A stretch of DNA of 64,000 bases from Bacillota bacterium (GCA_023397475.1 JAEWUD010000012.1:106002-170001); one strand, 5' to 3'. Positions 32,071 through 41,108 are shown, counted from the stretch's first letter. Translations and numbers: made by a program. The notes: a model not told the origin generated them from the letters alone.

Positions 32071-33672
32071 TCACTCCGCCTGAACCGCGCCGAGAACCCA
32101 GCCGTATCTCGAGAGGTCTGTTGTGTTGCCGCAGAACTTACACCGGCCTCCATCGAGAATCGACAGTGACGAGGCGCAGGAAGGACAGGTGTAGATCTCC
32201 TTGTCGGTTCTGAGTTCTGTCTTTGTCGTAGCCAGACGGTAGATGTCGAAGGCGTAATTACCGTCCTCGCGGACGAGCTTGTTATTCTTCAGACGGACCA
32301 AATCGAGAATGACATGCGCACGAACGATCTGGAAGTCCTTGTTCGGCACAAGGGCGATCTTCTTAACTTCCTTGATTCGCACATCGACAATATCCTGAAA
32401 CTGGCCGGGCTTGGCACCTGAGACTACACGAATATCGTCCGTGGTCTCTGCGAGGAAAAACGTGCGGATGCGTGACAGCATCTCGGCCTCGAACTCTTCG
32501 GCCGAGATATTCGGGTCGTTCCTCCGGAGTTGCGTACAGAAGGCCGGAATCCGGAATTTGGCATTTAATCGAAAAATACCGGGAACAGAGGTAACGATGC
32601 TCATGATGAAAACAAGACATGGCCCGATAATGGCGGTTGCAAAGAGGCTTAGGAAAAGCACAAAGTGTATGGGTATATATGAATTCACCTGCAATAAAAC
32701 CAGGAAGCTCAGGATAAAAGTTGCTACCAGACAGCCAATGTAGATGCCTCCGATATTTACCTTCGTATGGAAAAGCGACTCGCCGGAGACCTTGAAATCA
32801 TAATCGGTGACGCGAAACAGCGTGCCGCAGGACTTGCAGCCCTCGAGAGCATCTTTGGGATCCACATTGGAGCCGCAATTCGGACAGATGCGCGACTCCG
32901 GCGTCTGATCGGTTGACACGATGGAGATGACCGGAGGCAGCTTTGTGGAGAACTCGAGTTTCTCACTTGCTGTCTCGTACTTGTAGATCATCTCACCCTG
33001 CATTTGGACATCGGTTCTCTTGCAACGTCCGCGTTTGTGGTGGGTGATCGTGTAATTGTCCGGATCTCCCTTCGGTACAAATAGCTGGCTTGCCTTGACA
33101 CCGAGCCGTGCCTGACGACGCCGCGCCAAGTAATCGGCGAACCAGAAGGCCTGGATCGTCGTATCGGCGGTGTCGAGATTCTCTTTCTTTTCAAAGAGAT
33201 ACTGATCCAGAAGAGTCCGCCAGGAGGAGATATCCTTCGCTTCTTCGAGATCAAGTCTCTTCAATTCAAATGCCCGGGTGATTTCCTGGATCATCTCCGG
33301 ATCCCTGATTTCGAGAAGTTTCTCCGAATTGACCAGTTTTGACGGGCTCATGATGGGAAGCTGGGCCTCGACAGCGTTCTTTTCTGCATCTTCCGGGGAC
33401 ATTTCTTTCGCCATAAAGGCAAAATTCAGATTGGACTTGAGAATGTTGCCGGTGAAGGTAATGGTTTTCCCGGAGACACTGCATTGCGACGTATATGGAA
33501 CGCGGACAAACGTGCGTTTGTATCCGCCATAGCGACGTTTGTTGTTCGTATACGTGAAATAATTCGCATAATAAATCAGCAGCGCATCCCTGGACAGAAA
33601 AACCTGCTGTCGGGTACGGTCTCCAAACTTGTCATCGGTGTATGCGGCGGAAGGTTTGACCTCAATAACCAT
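32071..33672 (-). CDS. Zinc-ribbon, membrane, Tim44-like domain protein (paralogue A)
   Basis: 533 residues. The N-terminal ~260 residues are of unknown fold (MVIEVKPSAAYTDDKFGDRT start; GRCKRTDVQMQGEMIYKYET near 235). A first zinc ribbon follows (CPNCGS...CKSCGT, ~residues 273-296), then two adjacent membrane helices (~320-385), a Tim44-like region (SAEEFEAEMLSRIRTFFLAE, FQDIVDVRIKEVKKIALVPN) and a second zinc ribbon (CPSCASS...CKFCGN) at the C-terminus. Tim44-like domains bind membranes or act as protein scaffolds. It lies 22 bases downstream of its paralogue and is probably co-transcribed with it. Function unknown. Confidence 0.8.
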   Translation of the reverse strand: MVIEVKPSAAYTDDKFGDRTRQQVFLSRDALLIYYANYFTYTNNKRRYGGYKRTFVRVPYTSQCSVSGKTITFTGNILKSNLNFAFMAKEMSPEDAEKNAVEAQLPIMSPSKLVNSEKLLEIRDPEMIQEITRAFELKRLDLEEAKDISSWRTLLDQYLFEKKENLDTADTTIQAFWFADYLARRRQARLGVKASQLFVPKGDPDNYTITHHKRGRCKRTDVQMQGEMIYKYETASEKLEFSTKLPPVISIVSTDQTPESRICPNCGSNVDPKDALEGCKSCGTLFRVTDYDFKVSGESLFHTKVNIGGIYIGCLVATFILSFLVLLQVNSYIPIHFVLFLSLFATAIIGPCLVFIMSIVTSVPGIFRLNAKFRIPAFCTQLRRNDPNISAEEFEAEMLSRIRTFFLAETTDDIRVVSGAKPGQFQDIVDVRIKEVKKIALVPNKDFQIVRAHVILDLVRLKNNKLVREDGNYAFDIYRLATTKTELRTDKEIYTCPSCASSLSILDGGRCKFCGNTTDLSRYGWVLGAVQAE

Positions 33673-33694
33673 AATGTTTTCCTCTCACATTGGT

Positions 33695-35299
33695 TTATTC
33701 TGTTTGGACAGCTCCGAGAACCCAGCCGTATCTCGATAGATCCGTCGTGTTGCCGCAGAACTTGCAACGACCGCCGTCCAGGATCGACAGGGACGAGGCG
33801 CAGGATGGGCAGGTGTAGATCTCCTTATCAGTCTTGAGCTCTGTCTTCGTCGTAGCAAGTCGGTAGATATCAAAAGCGTATTTCCCATTCTCACGGATGA
33901 ACTTGCCGTTCCTGACGCGAATTAGTTCGAGGATCACATGCGCGCGAACAATCTGGAAATCCGGATTCGGCACCACTGCGAGATTCTTATATTCCTTGAC
34001 GCGAACGTCGACAATATCCTGAAACTGACCAGGCTTGGCTCCGGAGACAAACCGGATATCGTCCGTCTCGTCGGACAGGAAGAACGTGCGGATACGCGAC
34101 AGGACTTCTGCCTCGAACTCTTCCGCAGAGAGATTCGGATCTTCCTTCCGCAAACGATGGCAGAACGTCGGGACGCGCGAGTCCTTACTCATGCGATTCA
34201 GAATCACAATCGCCATCCCAATCACAATAACAGCATAGATGGGGAAGCCCAAAGCGAAAGCTATTGGAATACTGTTCAGGAAGAGCGTTAGTAGATCCGC
34301 TGAAGGGTTCATTATCATACCGATAATCATGCCACCCAGCATCGTGCCGAAGAAAGTGCCGACCAAGAGGCGTCCGTTCTTCATCTTTGTGTGGAAGACG
34401 GACTCGCCGCAGACCTTGAAATCATAGTCGGTTACGTGAAAACGGGTTCCGCAGGACGGGCAGCCTTCGAGAGCTTCCTTTGAATTCACTTCAGATCCGC
34501 AGTTCGGACATATGCGGGATTCTGGCGTCTGATCGGTCGAGACAATCGAGAAGATCGGAGGCAAATCGGTGGAGAACGTAAGCTTATCGTTCGCTGTCTC
34601 GTACTTATAGATCATCTCGCCCTGCGTATGGACGTCCGTTCTCTTACAGCGACCCCGTTTGAGGTGAAATGTCCTGAAGTTTCCGGTATCGCCCTTCGGA
34701 ATGAAGATCTGACTGATCTTGACGCCGAGCTTGGTCTGCCGGCGACGCGCCAGAAAATCGGCAAACCAGTAAGACTGGATCGTCGAGTCGGCGGTATCGA
34801 GATTCTCTTTTTTCTCGGTGAGATATCGATCCAACAACATACGCCAGGTGGAGAGTTCCTTTGATTCTTCGATGTCAACCTTCTTGAGCTCAAATGCCCG
34901 GGTGATCTGAGAAATCATGTCCGGATCAATCGTCCCGAGGAGCTTCTCCGTGTTTACGCGTTTGGCGGGGCTCATGAACGTTAGTGTGGCCTCGATACCG
35001 TTGATTTCCGCTTCTTCCGGAGTCATCTCATCCGCGCGAAATGTAGGATCCAATTTGGTTTTGCGAAGATCACCCGTGAAAATTATCGTCTTTCCGGATG
35101 CTCTGCATTCAGCCGAATAAGGTACGCGTACAAACGTGCGCGAGAAGGCGCTCCCACGACGATCATAGCTGTCCGTGTATGTATAATATTTTGCGTAATA
35201 AAGAAGTAAGGCATCCTTGGATAAGAAGATCTGCTGCCTTGAACGGTCCCCAATCTTCTCGCCGTCAGTGACGATGCTCGGGCGAACTTCGATAACCAT
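33695..35299 (-). CDS. Zinc-ribbon, membrane, Tim44-like domain protein (paralogue B)
   Basis: 534 residues with the same architecture as the gene at 32071. The ends are nearly identical (the last ~45 residues, DKEIYTCPSCASSLSILDGG onward, differ at one position), while the membrane pair is diverged. AGGAGG lies about nine bases before the ATG. TATAAT (35338-35343, minus strand) is a likely -10. The pattern, conserved zinc ribbons and Tim44-like core with variable helices, suggests two versions of one membrane component, perhaps a heterodimer. Alternative reading: recent duplication without a new role. Confidence 0.8.
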   Translation of the reverse strand: MVIEVRPSIVTDGEKIGDRSRQQIFLSKDALLLYYAKYYTYTDSYDRRGSAFSRTFVRVPYSAECRASGKTIIFTGDLRKTKLDPTFRADEMTPEEAEINGIEATLTFMSPAKRVNTEKLLGTIDPDMISQITRAFELKKVDIEESKELSTWRMLLDRYLTEKKENLDTADSTIQSYWFADFLARRRQTKLGVKISQIFIPKGDTGNFRTFHLKRGRCKRTDVHTQGEMIYKYETANDKLTFSTDLPPIFSIVSTDQTPESRICPNCGSEVNSKEALEGCPSCGTRFHVTDYDFKVCGESVFHTKMKNGRLLVGTFFGTMLGGMIIGMIMNPSADLLTLFLNSIPIAFALGFPIYAVIVIGMAIVILNRMSKDSRVPTFCHRLRKEDPNLSAEEFEAEVLSRIRTFFLSDETDDIRFVSGAKPGQFQDIVDVRVKEYKNLAVVPNPDFQIVRAHVILELIRVRNGKFIRENGKYAFDIYRLATTKTELKTDKEIYTCPSCASSLSILDGGRCKFCGNTTDLSRYGWVLGAVQTE

Positions 35300-35467
35300 T
35301 TCGATAATACCTCCTACTGTACAAATATCTGCTGATGATTATACAGCAAAATTTGACATAAAGAGGAGAGGATTTCTTCTGATGAGTACAAAGTAATGTA
35401 CGTGCTCGTGTCAGAAAGTGACGCTTCTGTGAAGATTTTCTTGTGAAAAACGACACGCTCGAAGAAA

Positions 35468-35496
35468 TTGACACTGCCCCCTGTGATGATTAGAAT
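35468..35496 (+). promoter_or_regulatory. Promoter of purF
   Basis: TTGACA, 17-bp spacer beginning CTGCCCCCTGT, TAGAAT. The spacer shares GCCCCCTGT with the rplM promoter at the same offset. Confidence 0.75.
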
Positions 35497-35507
35497 GATT
35501 ACGTGTT

Positions 35508-35552
35508 AAGAACCGAAGCGACGCCGAGGATGGCTGTCGGTTCTTTTTTTCG
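35508..35552 (+). terminator. Terminator in the purF leader (probable attenuator)
   Basis: AAGAACCGA / TCGGTTCTT stem, with an internal GCC/GGC hairpin, followed by TTTTTTT. It starts about 5 bases after the predicted transcription start, and no plus-strand gene precedes it, so it can only act on purF. Confidence 0.7.
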
Positions 35553-35590
35553 TTCCATCGGATTTTTTTAAGAGAAAGCGGGGAAACGAC

Positions 35591-37036
35591 ATGCCCGAAA
35601 AGCTGCATGAGGAATGCGGAGTGTTCGGTATTTTCGGCGGTGAACGCACGGCAGTATCTTCGCACGTCTATTATGGACTATTCGCATTGCAGCACCGAGG
35701 TCAGGAGAGCTGCGGCATCGCGGTCAACGATGACGGGGCCGTGCGTTGTCATAAAGGCATGGGACTCGTCGGGGAAGTTTTCAAACCCGATATTTTGGCT
35801 AGGCTTCCGGGCAAGATCGCGATCGGACATGTACGATATTCGACCACGGGCGGCAGTGTATATGAGAATGCCCAGCCGCTGGTTACGCAATATGTGAAGG
35901 GCACTCTGTCGATCGCCCATAACGGCAATCTGACAAACACGGTTCGACTTCGTTCGGATCTTGAAGCGCAGGGCGCGATTTTCCAAACAACCATTGATTC
36001 GGAGGTCATCGCCTACCAACTTGCGCGGGAACGCGTCAAGGTTGCGTCGATTGAGCTTGCGGTTGAGAATGTCATGCGCATCGTCGAGGGTGCCTATGCT
36101 CTTCTCGTGATGAGCCCGAAGAAGCTGATTGCCGCGCGAGATCCCTACGGCTTCAAGCCTTTGTGTATCGGCAAACTGGACGATGCCTATATCTTCACTT
36201 CCGAGACCTGCGCACTCGATGCCGTCGGCGCGGAGTTTGTCCGCGATGTGGAGCCGGGTGAGATTGTCATCTGCGACAAGAATGGTCTTCGTTCCATTAC
36301 GTCAAATTGCGGCGGCAAGTGTCACAAGTGCATTTTTGAGTATATTTATTTCGCGAGGCCCGACAGCCAGATCGACGGCGTCAGCGTTTTCGCGGCTCGC
36401 ATGACTGCGGGCAAGCTTCTCGCACGCCAATATCCTGTGGAAGCCGATGTTGTCATCGGCGTACCGGAGTCCGGTTTGGACGCGGCGACCGGGTACAGTC
36501 TCGAATCCGGAATTCCGCTGGTTCGCGGATTTGTCAAGAACAGTTATATCGGTCGCACGTTTATCAAACCGGAGCAGTCGCAGCGGCAGGAGGCGGTCGG
36601 AATCAAGCTGAATCCGATTCGCGCATCCGTCGAGGGCAAGCGCGTCGTCATGATCGACGATTCGATTGTCCGAGGTACGACCATTGCGAAGATCGTCACG
36701 ATGCTGAAGAAGGCAGGAGCGAGAGAGGTGCATATCCGTATTAGCGCCCCGCCGTTCCTCTATCCTTGCTACTATGGTACGGATGTTCCGTCCGGCGACA
36801 ACCTGATTGCGAGACGCCATAGCATTCATGAGATTTGCGAGATTATCGGAGCGGATTCCCTGGGATATCTGCAGGCGGAGAGCTTGGGGGAGATGATCTC
36901 GGATACGACACATGCCTTCTGCGACGCCTGTTTTACGGGGTGCTATCCGAACGCCGAGACGGGGATCGAGACGGGCGGCAACGGTAAGGAAGAGGATTCC
37001 TCCCGGCCCCGGCTCGCATTTGCCGAGGAAGAGTAA
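35591..37036 (+). CDS. purF: Amidophosphoribosyltransferase PurF
   Basis: 481 residues. First committed step of purine synthesis: PRPP + glutamine to phosphoribosylamine. The N-terminal propeptide MPEKLHEE precedes Cys9 (CGVFGIFGG), the expected glutaminase nucleophile after processing. Then GHVRYSTTGGS and the phosphoribosyltransferase motif VVMIDDSIVRGTT. Cys residues in CHKCIFEY, PCYYG and CDACFTGC correspond to the [4Fe-4S] ligands of the B. subtilis-type enzyme. No other pur gene is adjacent; the following genes are an RluA-type synthase and a HAD phosphatase, five bases away and overlapping. The leader suggests regulation by attenuation. Confidence 0.96.
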   Translation: MPEKLHEECGVFGIFGGERTAVSSHVYYGLFALQHRGQESCGIAVNDDGAVRCHKGMGLVGEVFKPDILARLPGKIAIGHVRYSTTGGSVYENAQPLVTQYVKGTLSIAHNGNLTNTVRLRSDLEAQGAIFQTTIDSEVIAYQLARERVKVASIELAVENVMRIVEGAYALLVMSPKKLIAARDPYGFKPLCIGKLDDAYIFTSETCALDAVGAEFVRDVEPGEIVICDKNGLRSITSNCGGKCHKCIFEYIYFARPDSQIDGVSVFAARMTAGKLLARQYPVEADVVIGVPESGLDAATGYSLESGIPLVRGFVKNSYIGRTFIKPEQSQRQEAVGIKLNPIRASVEGKRVVMIDDSIVRGTTIAKIVTMLKKAGAREVHIRISAPPFLYPCYYGTDVPSGDNLIARRHSIHEICEIIGADSLGYLQAESLGEMISDTTHAFCDACFTGCYPNAETGIETGGNGKEEDSSRPRLAFAEEE

Positions 37037-37041
37037 CAAGC

Positions 37042-37815
37042 ATGCGAATTGTGTTTGGCGTTAATGGCGGCGCTGATCCGGAGAATCGGACGAACCTTCG
37101 CGCCGGCAAGCCGGATATGCTTCTTTACGCGGACGAGGATATCGTCGTTGCGGTGAAGCCTTCGGGAATACCGACCACGCCGGCTAAGAATTGTGCGCGC
37201 GACATTATTTCCGTCCTTCTTACCGCACATCCGGAACTTGACTCGACAACCCTGAAACCGGTTCATCGTCTGGATCGACCGGTCGGAGGCATTCTCCTCA
37301 TGACGCGTTCGCCGCGGGCCGAGCGATTCTTCTCGCCCGTGGGTGCGAAGCAATCGATGGAGAAAAGATATACAGCCGTCGTTTGCGGAAGACCGCAGAT
37401 AGGCCACGGTACCTTACATGACCTGATCCTCCCGGATCGACTCTCCAACCTCTCGAGAATTGTTGGCGATGGAACGAAGGGGGCGGTCGAAGCGTTGCTT
37501 TATTATGAGACTGTGGAGGAGATTACTCTTCCTGACAGTACTCCGGGAACGGTTCTTGATATCCGTTTACTGACCGGTCGCCGGCACCAGATCCGCGCAC
37601 AAATGGCGCATGCCGGGTGCCCGATCTGGGGCGACAGTCGTTACGGCGGAACCGTGATCGGCGAGCATGCGAGAGTGGCGCTTTTCGCGCATCAACTCGT
37701 CATCACACATCCGGCGACGCGAAAACAAATGATCTTCCGTGCGGATCCGGTCCTCTTTGAACCGGACGCGTTTGCGGTGTTGCGCAAGGAAGAGAAAGAA
37801 GGAAGAAATGATTGA
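37042..37815 (+). CDS. RluA-family pseudouridine synthase
   Basis: 257 residues. Catalytic motif HRLDRPVGGILLM (Asp attacks C1' of uridine), the YADEDIVVAVKPSGIPTTP start of the fold, and RLLTGRRHQIRAQMAHAGCPIWGDSRYGG (seen in parts) typical of RluA/RluC/RluD. No S4 domain is visible at the N-terminus, so it resembles RluA or YhcT rather than RluD. It modifies a uridine in rRNA or tRNA; which one is unknown. It starts five bases after purF and overlaps the next gene by eight. Confidence 0.9.
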   Translation: MRIVFGVNGGADPENRTNLRAGKPDMLLYADEDIVVAVKPSGIPTTPAKNCARDIISVLLTAHPELDSTTLKPVHRLDRPVGGILLMTRSPRAERFFSPVGAKQSMEKRYTAVVCGRPQIGHGTLHDLILPDRLSNLSRIVGDGTKGAVEALLYYETVEEITLPDSTPGTVLDIRLLTGRRHQIRAQMAHAGCPIWGDSRYGGTVIGEHARVALFAHQLVITHPATRKQMIFRADPVLFEPDAFAVLRKEEKEGRND

Positions 37816-38467
37816 AGCAGTACTTTTTGATATGGACGGCGTGCTCGTCGACAGCGAGCCGTTTCACGACGAGGTGAATCTGGTTTTGCTTCGCCGCTTC
37901 GGCGTCGCGGCGGATCAATCCGTGACCAATCCTTTCATCGGTCGGACGAGCGAGGCTCTTTGGACGGCGATGAAAGAGAAGTTCTCGCTCCCGCTTCCCG
38001 TCCCGGAACTGATCGAACTGCAGTGGCAAACGGCACTCGCGAATCTTCCGGAATCCAAACTCGCACCCTCTTCCGGACTTCGAGAACTGATCGTCCGTCT
38101 TCACGAACAAGGTATACGCATGACCGTCGCGTCCTCATCGCGCGGCAGCTTCGTCGAAGCGATGCTTCGGCATCTCGACCTGTGGGAGGATATGGAAGGT
38201 TTCACCTGCGGGGAGGAGCCCGAGCACGGGAAGCCCGCTCCGGATATTTTCCTGCTTGCCGCCGCAAAGCTAGGAGTGGCGCCGGAGCGGTGCCTCGTGA
38301 TTGAGGACTCGACAGCGGGTGTCGCGGCGGGAAGATCTGCCGGAATGTTCACCGTCGGTTACAGAAATCCTACGTCTGACGGCCAGGACGTTACGTCGGC
38401 GACCCGTGTCGTCAATGATCTTCATGACGTTATTGCAATCATCGACGAATGTAATGCGAAAGCCTGA
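37808..38467 (+). CDS. HAD-superfamily hydrolase, beta-phosphoglucomutase-like
   Basis: 219 residues from the ATG at 37808. HAD motif I DMDGVLVDSEP, motif II TVASSS, motif III Lys in EPEHGKPAPDIF, motif IV VIEDSTAGVAA. A helical cap is inserted after motif I. The double Asp of motif I (DMD) suits both phosphatase and beta-phosphoglucomutase activity. A phosphoglucomutase would fit glucose-1-phosphate handling by GH94 enzymes, but those yield alpha-glucose-1-phosphate, so a phosphatase is as likely. Last gene of the purF transcript. Confidence 0.85.
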   Translation: MIEAVLFDMDGVLVDSEPFHDEVNLVLLRRFGVAADQSVTNPFIGRTSEALWTAMKEKFSLPLPVPELIELQWQTALANLPESKLAPSSGLRELIVRLHEQGIRMTVASSSRGSFVEAMLRHLDLWEDMEGFTCGEEPEHGKPAPDIFLLAAAKLGVAPERCLVIEDSTAGVAAGRSAGMFTVGYRNPTSDGQDVTSATRVVNDLHDVIAIIDECNAKA

Positions 38468-38580
38468 TTTTCTTATGGAGCTTAAGCTCAGCAGTGCATG
38501 GCGTTCGAGATTTTACATCCGGGAACACGAAAAGAGAGTTTCGATGTTCGAATATCGCTGAAAAACGACGAAATCACGAG

Positions 38581-38594
38581 AATATTCGAATATT
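38581..38594. promoter_or_regulatory. Palindrome AATATTCGAATATT upstream of rplM
   Basis: Perfect 14-bp palindrome 24 bases before the -35 of the rplM promoter. A regulator site is possible; no known consensus was recognised. Confidence 0.3.
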
Positions 38595-38617
38595 GTTTAG
38601 CTATTTCAAAATCGCAC

Positions 38618-38646
38618 TTGACAAGGCCCCCTGTCGCAGGTATTCT
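38618..38646 (+). promoter_or_regulatory. Promoter of rplM-rpsI
   Basis: TTGACA, 17-bp spacer beginning AGGCCCCCTGT, TATTCT. Leader of about 95 bases before rplM. Confidence 0.75.
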
Positions 38647-38658
38647 AAGTGAGCACTT

Positions 38659-38678
38659 CACCTCGCAGGTGTTTTCTT
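38659..38678 (+). terminator. Hairpin plus T-run in the rplM leader
   Basis: CACCT-CGC-AGGTG followed by TTTTCTT, about 6 bases past the predicted start. It may be an attenuator like the one before purF, or the end of the upstream purF transcript. Confidence 0.5.
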
Positions 38679-38745
38679 GCGTCGCGAGAGCATCGTTCGA
38701 GGATTTGATTTTTAAGATTCTAATTACAGGAGGACACTATTCGAT

Positions 38746-39180
38746 ATGAAGACGTATGTTGCTAAACCTGCGGAAGTCGAGAGAAAGTGGTACGTCATTG
38801 ACGCTGCCGGTCTCACGCTCGGCCGCTTAGCCAGTGAAGTCGCTAAGATTCTTCGCGGCAAGAACAAGCCAACGTATACCCCTTTCGAGGACACGGGTGA
38901 TTTCGTGATCGTGATCAACGCTTCCAAGCTTGTTCTTACCGGCAACAAGCTCGATCAGAAGTTCTATCGCTATCACACTGCTTACGCCGGCGGCCTCAAG
39001 GAGACCAGCTATCGCAAGCTGATGTCGACCAAGCCGGAGAAGGCCTTCGAGCTCGCCATCAAGGGCATGCTCCCGAAGAACGCGATGGGTCGTCAGATGT
39101 TCCGCAAGCTCAAGGTCTATGCAGGCCCCGAGCACGAGCATGCCGCGCAGAAGCCTGAGCTTCTGACCGTCAACGTATAA
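38746..39180 (+). CDS. rplM: Ribosomal protein L13
   Basis: 144 residues, the usual length. Starts MKTYVAKPAEVERKWYVIDA and carries LGRLASEVAKILRGKNKPTY and KAFELAIKGMLPKNAMGRQM, the L13 signature. A 50S early-assembly protein. AGGAGG lies upstream. Co-transcribed with rpsI, as in nearly all bacteria. Confidence 0.98.
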   Translation: MKTYVAKPAEVERKWYVIDAAGLTLGRLASEVAKILRGKNKPTYTPFEDTGDFVIVINASKLVLTGNKLDQKFYRYHTAYAGGLKETSYRKLMSTKPEKAFELAIKGMLPKNAMGRQMFRKLKVYAGPEHEHAAQKPELLTVNV

Positions 39181-39199
39181 GAGGGAGGACTTACGTCAT

Positions 39200-39607
39200 A
39201 TGGTTAAGAAATCTACTAAGGTTTATTTTTATGGCACCGGTCGCCGCAAGAATGCGGTTGCCTGCGTTCGCATCGTTCCGGGTACCGGCGTGATTACGAT
39301 CAACGGTAAGGATATCGATGATTATTTTGGTCTGGAGACACTGAAGCTCATCGTACGTCAGCCGCTCGTAGCGACGGCGACCGAGGGTAAGTTCGATCTG
39401 ATCTGCAAGGCTATCGGCGGAGGAATCTCCGGTCAGGCCGGCGCAATCCGTCACGGACTTTCCCGTGCTCTCGTCAAGGCAGATACGGATGCCTACAAGG
39501 CGATCCTCAAGAAGGCGGGTTTCCTCACTCGTGACGCACGCATGAAGGAGAGAAAGAAGCCCGGTCTCAAGAAGGCAAGAAAGGCGTCCCAGTTCTCCAA
39601 GCGTTAA
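39200..39607 (+). CDS. rpsI: Ribosomal protein S9
   Basis: 135 residues. YFYGTGRRKNAVACVRI at the start, GGGISGQAGAIRHGLSRAL in the middle, and the basic C-terminal tail ARKASQFSKR that reaches the P-site tRNA. GGAGG precedes the ATG. Follows rplM by 19 bases. Confidence 0.98.
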   Translation: MVKKSTKVYFYGTGRRKNAVACVRIVPGTGVITINGKDIDDYFGLETLKLIVRQPLVATATEGKFDLICKAIGGGISGQAGAIRHGLSRALVKADTDAYKAILKKAGFLTRDARMKERKKPGLKKARKASQFSKR

Positions 39608-39716
39608 TCGTTTGTCGCGCCGCGGCATAATCGCCGTAGCCCGGGAATCCTCAGGTTATTACCTTGGGGTTCGAGGGGGCACCCTATTCCCGATACGATT
39701 TCGATCGAACCTTTGT

Positions 39717-39764
39717 GGCGCATCCGGATTTCAACAGGAATTCGGATGCGCCTCTTTCTCTTTT
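39717..39764 (+). terminator. Terminator of rplM-rpsI
   Basis: GGCGCATCCG / CGGATGCGCC stem followed by TCTTTCTCTTTT. It ends only ~20 bases before the next gene's start, so that gene depends on read-through or an undetected promoter. Confidence 0.8.
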
Positions 39765-39782
39765 ACGAAAGCGAGGCTGATC

Positions 39783-41108
39783 ATGATTTATTACACCAAC
39801 GCTCGCCTCTTGACCATGGACGAAGGACGCGTCATCGAGAGGGGATTTCTGGCAGTCGATGGTTCCGATATCGCAGCCGTCGGCGACATGTCCGAATTTC
39901 CCGCAACAATATCTTCGGAGGATACACGTATCGACCTTGAAGGCGCGACAGTTCTTCCCGCATGCATCGACGCACACTCGCACCTTGGTATTTTCAACGA
40001 CAGCCTGCGCGACGAGGGAGATGACGGCAACGAGAATACGGATCCCGTTACGCCCCACCTGCGCGCCGTGGACGGGATCTATCACGCGGACGTGTGTTTT
40101 CGCGAGGCTTATGAGGGCGGAGTCGGCACGGTGATGACCGGGCCCGGAAGCGCCAACGTTCTCGGCGGTCAATTCGCAATCCTCTCCACCTATGAACGCA
40201 CGGTTGATCGCGCGGTTCTTAAGGCGCCGGCCGCACAGAAGGCAGCCTTTGGAGAGAATCCGAAGACCGTTTATGGCAAGGAGAATAAGACACCCACGAC
40301 ACGTATGGGAACCGCGGGCATACTGCGCGAAGCGCTCTTCACGACGGCGGAATACATGCGGAAGTGCGACGACTATTTTCGCAAGAAGAAGACATATGAC
40401 GATGCCGTCGTTGCCGGGGATGAAGATCTTCCGGATGATCCGGATCGCCCGGATTTCGATTTTGTTTCCGAATCTCTGCTGCCGATTCTCCGCGGTGAGA
40501 TTCCGCTCAAGATTCACGCGCATCGTCAAGACGATATTCTGACGGCAGTCCGGATCTGTAATGAGTTTGGACTGATCTATTCCCTGGAACACTGTACGGA
40601 CGGATACCTGATTGCGGATATCCTTGCGGACGAATATGCGGCCGGGCAAGCGCCGGGACGCGGCACGCAGAATCGTGAGGCGCCCGGAGGTAAACTGCTC
40701 GGTGTCGTCGTCGGACCGGTCATCGGTGATCGCTCTAAACCGGAACTGTCGGCGCAGACGATCCGCGGCGCGGGTATTCTGCGTGAAGCCGGACTCCCCG
40801 TTGCCATCATGACCGATCACCCGTGCGTTCCCGAGCAGTACCTTCTTCTGTCTGCGGCCATATGTGTCCGAGGAGGCATGCGGGAGGAAGACGCGCTGAA
40901 GGGCGTGACAATCACTGCGGCGGAACTTCTGGGGATAGATGATCGGCTTGGTTCTCTTCGTGTCGGCAAACAGGCGGACTTCTCGGTATTTACCGGAGAT
41001 CCTCTTGATGCGAGAAGCACTGTGAAGTTGTTTGTCGGCAAGGGAATCGTCCGCTTTGATCCTCAGAATATTATGACCGACTCTTCCGCCGGAAGAGGAT
41101 CATTCTGA
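39783..41108 (+). CDS. Amidohydrolase family protein
   Basis: 441 residues from the ATG at 39783 (MIYYTNARLLTMDEGRVIER), with GCGAGG upstream; the long open extension to 39612 is not coding-like. Metal-dependent hydrolase barrel: ACIDAHSHLG supplies the HxH pair, then PLKIHAHRQDD and LEHCTDGYLI supply later His ligands, and IMTDHPCVP the Asp. C-terminal TAAELLGIDDRLGSLRVGKQ and ADFSVFTGDPLD resemble dihydroorotase/imidazolonepropionase-like amidohydrolases. Substrate unknown. Its stop overlaps the tsaE start, so it may be expressed with the t6A genes. Confidence 0.85.
   Translation: MIYYTNARLLTMDEGRVIERGFLAVDGSDIAAVGDMSEFPATISSEDTRIDLEGATVLPACIDAHSHLGIFNDSLRDEGDDGNENTDPVTPHLRAVDGIYHADVCFREAYEGGVGTVMTGPGSANVLGGQFAILSTYERTVDRAVLKAPAAQKAAFGENPKTVYGKENKTPTTRMGTAGILREALFTTAEYMRKCDDYFRKKKTYDDAVVAGDEDLPDDPDRPDFDFVSESLLPILRGEIPLKIHAHRQDDILTAVRICNEFGLIYSLEHCTDGYLIADILADEYAAGQAPGRGTQNREAPGGKLLGVVVGPVIGDRSKPELSAQTIRGAGILREAGLPVAIMTDHPCVPEQYLLLSAAICVRGGMREEDALKGVTITAAELLGIDDRLGSLRVGKQADFSVFTGDPLDARSTVKLFVGKGIVRFDPQNIMTDSSAGRGSF

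Noticed and set aside
37808..38467. Naming the HAD protein beta-phosphoglucomutase
   Set aside because: Motifs fit several HAD activities, and GH94 enzymes produce alpha-glucose-1-phosphate, so context does not support the specific name.
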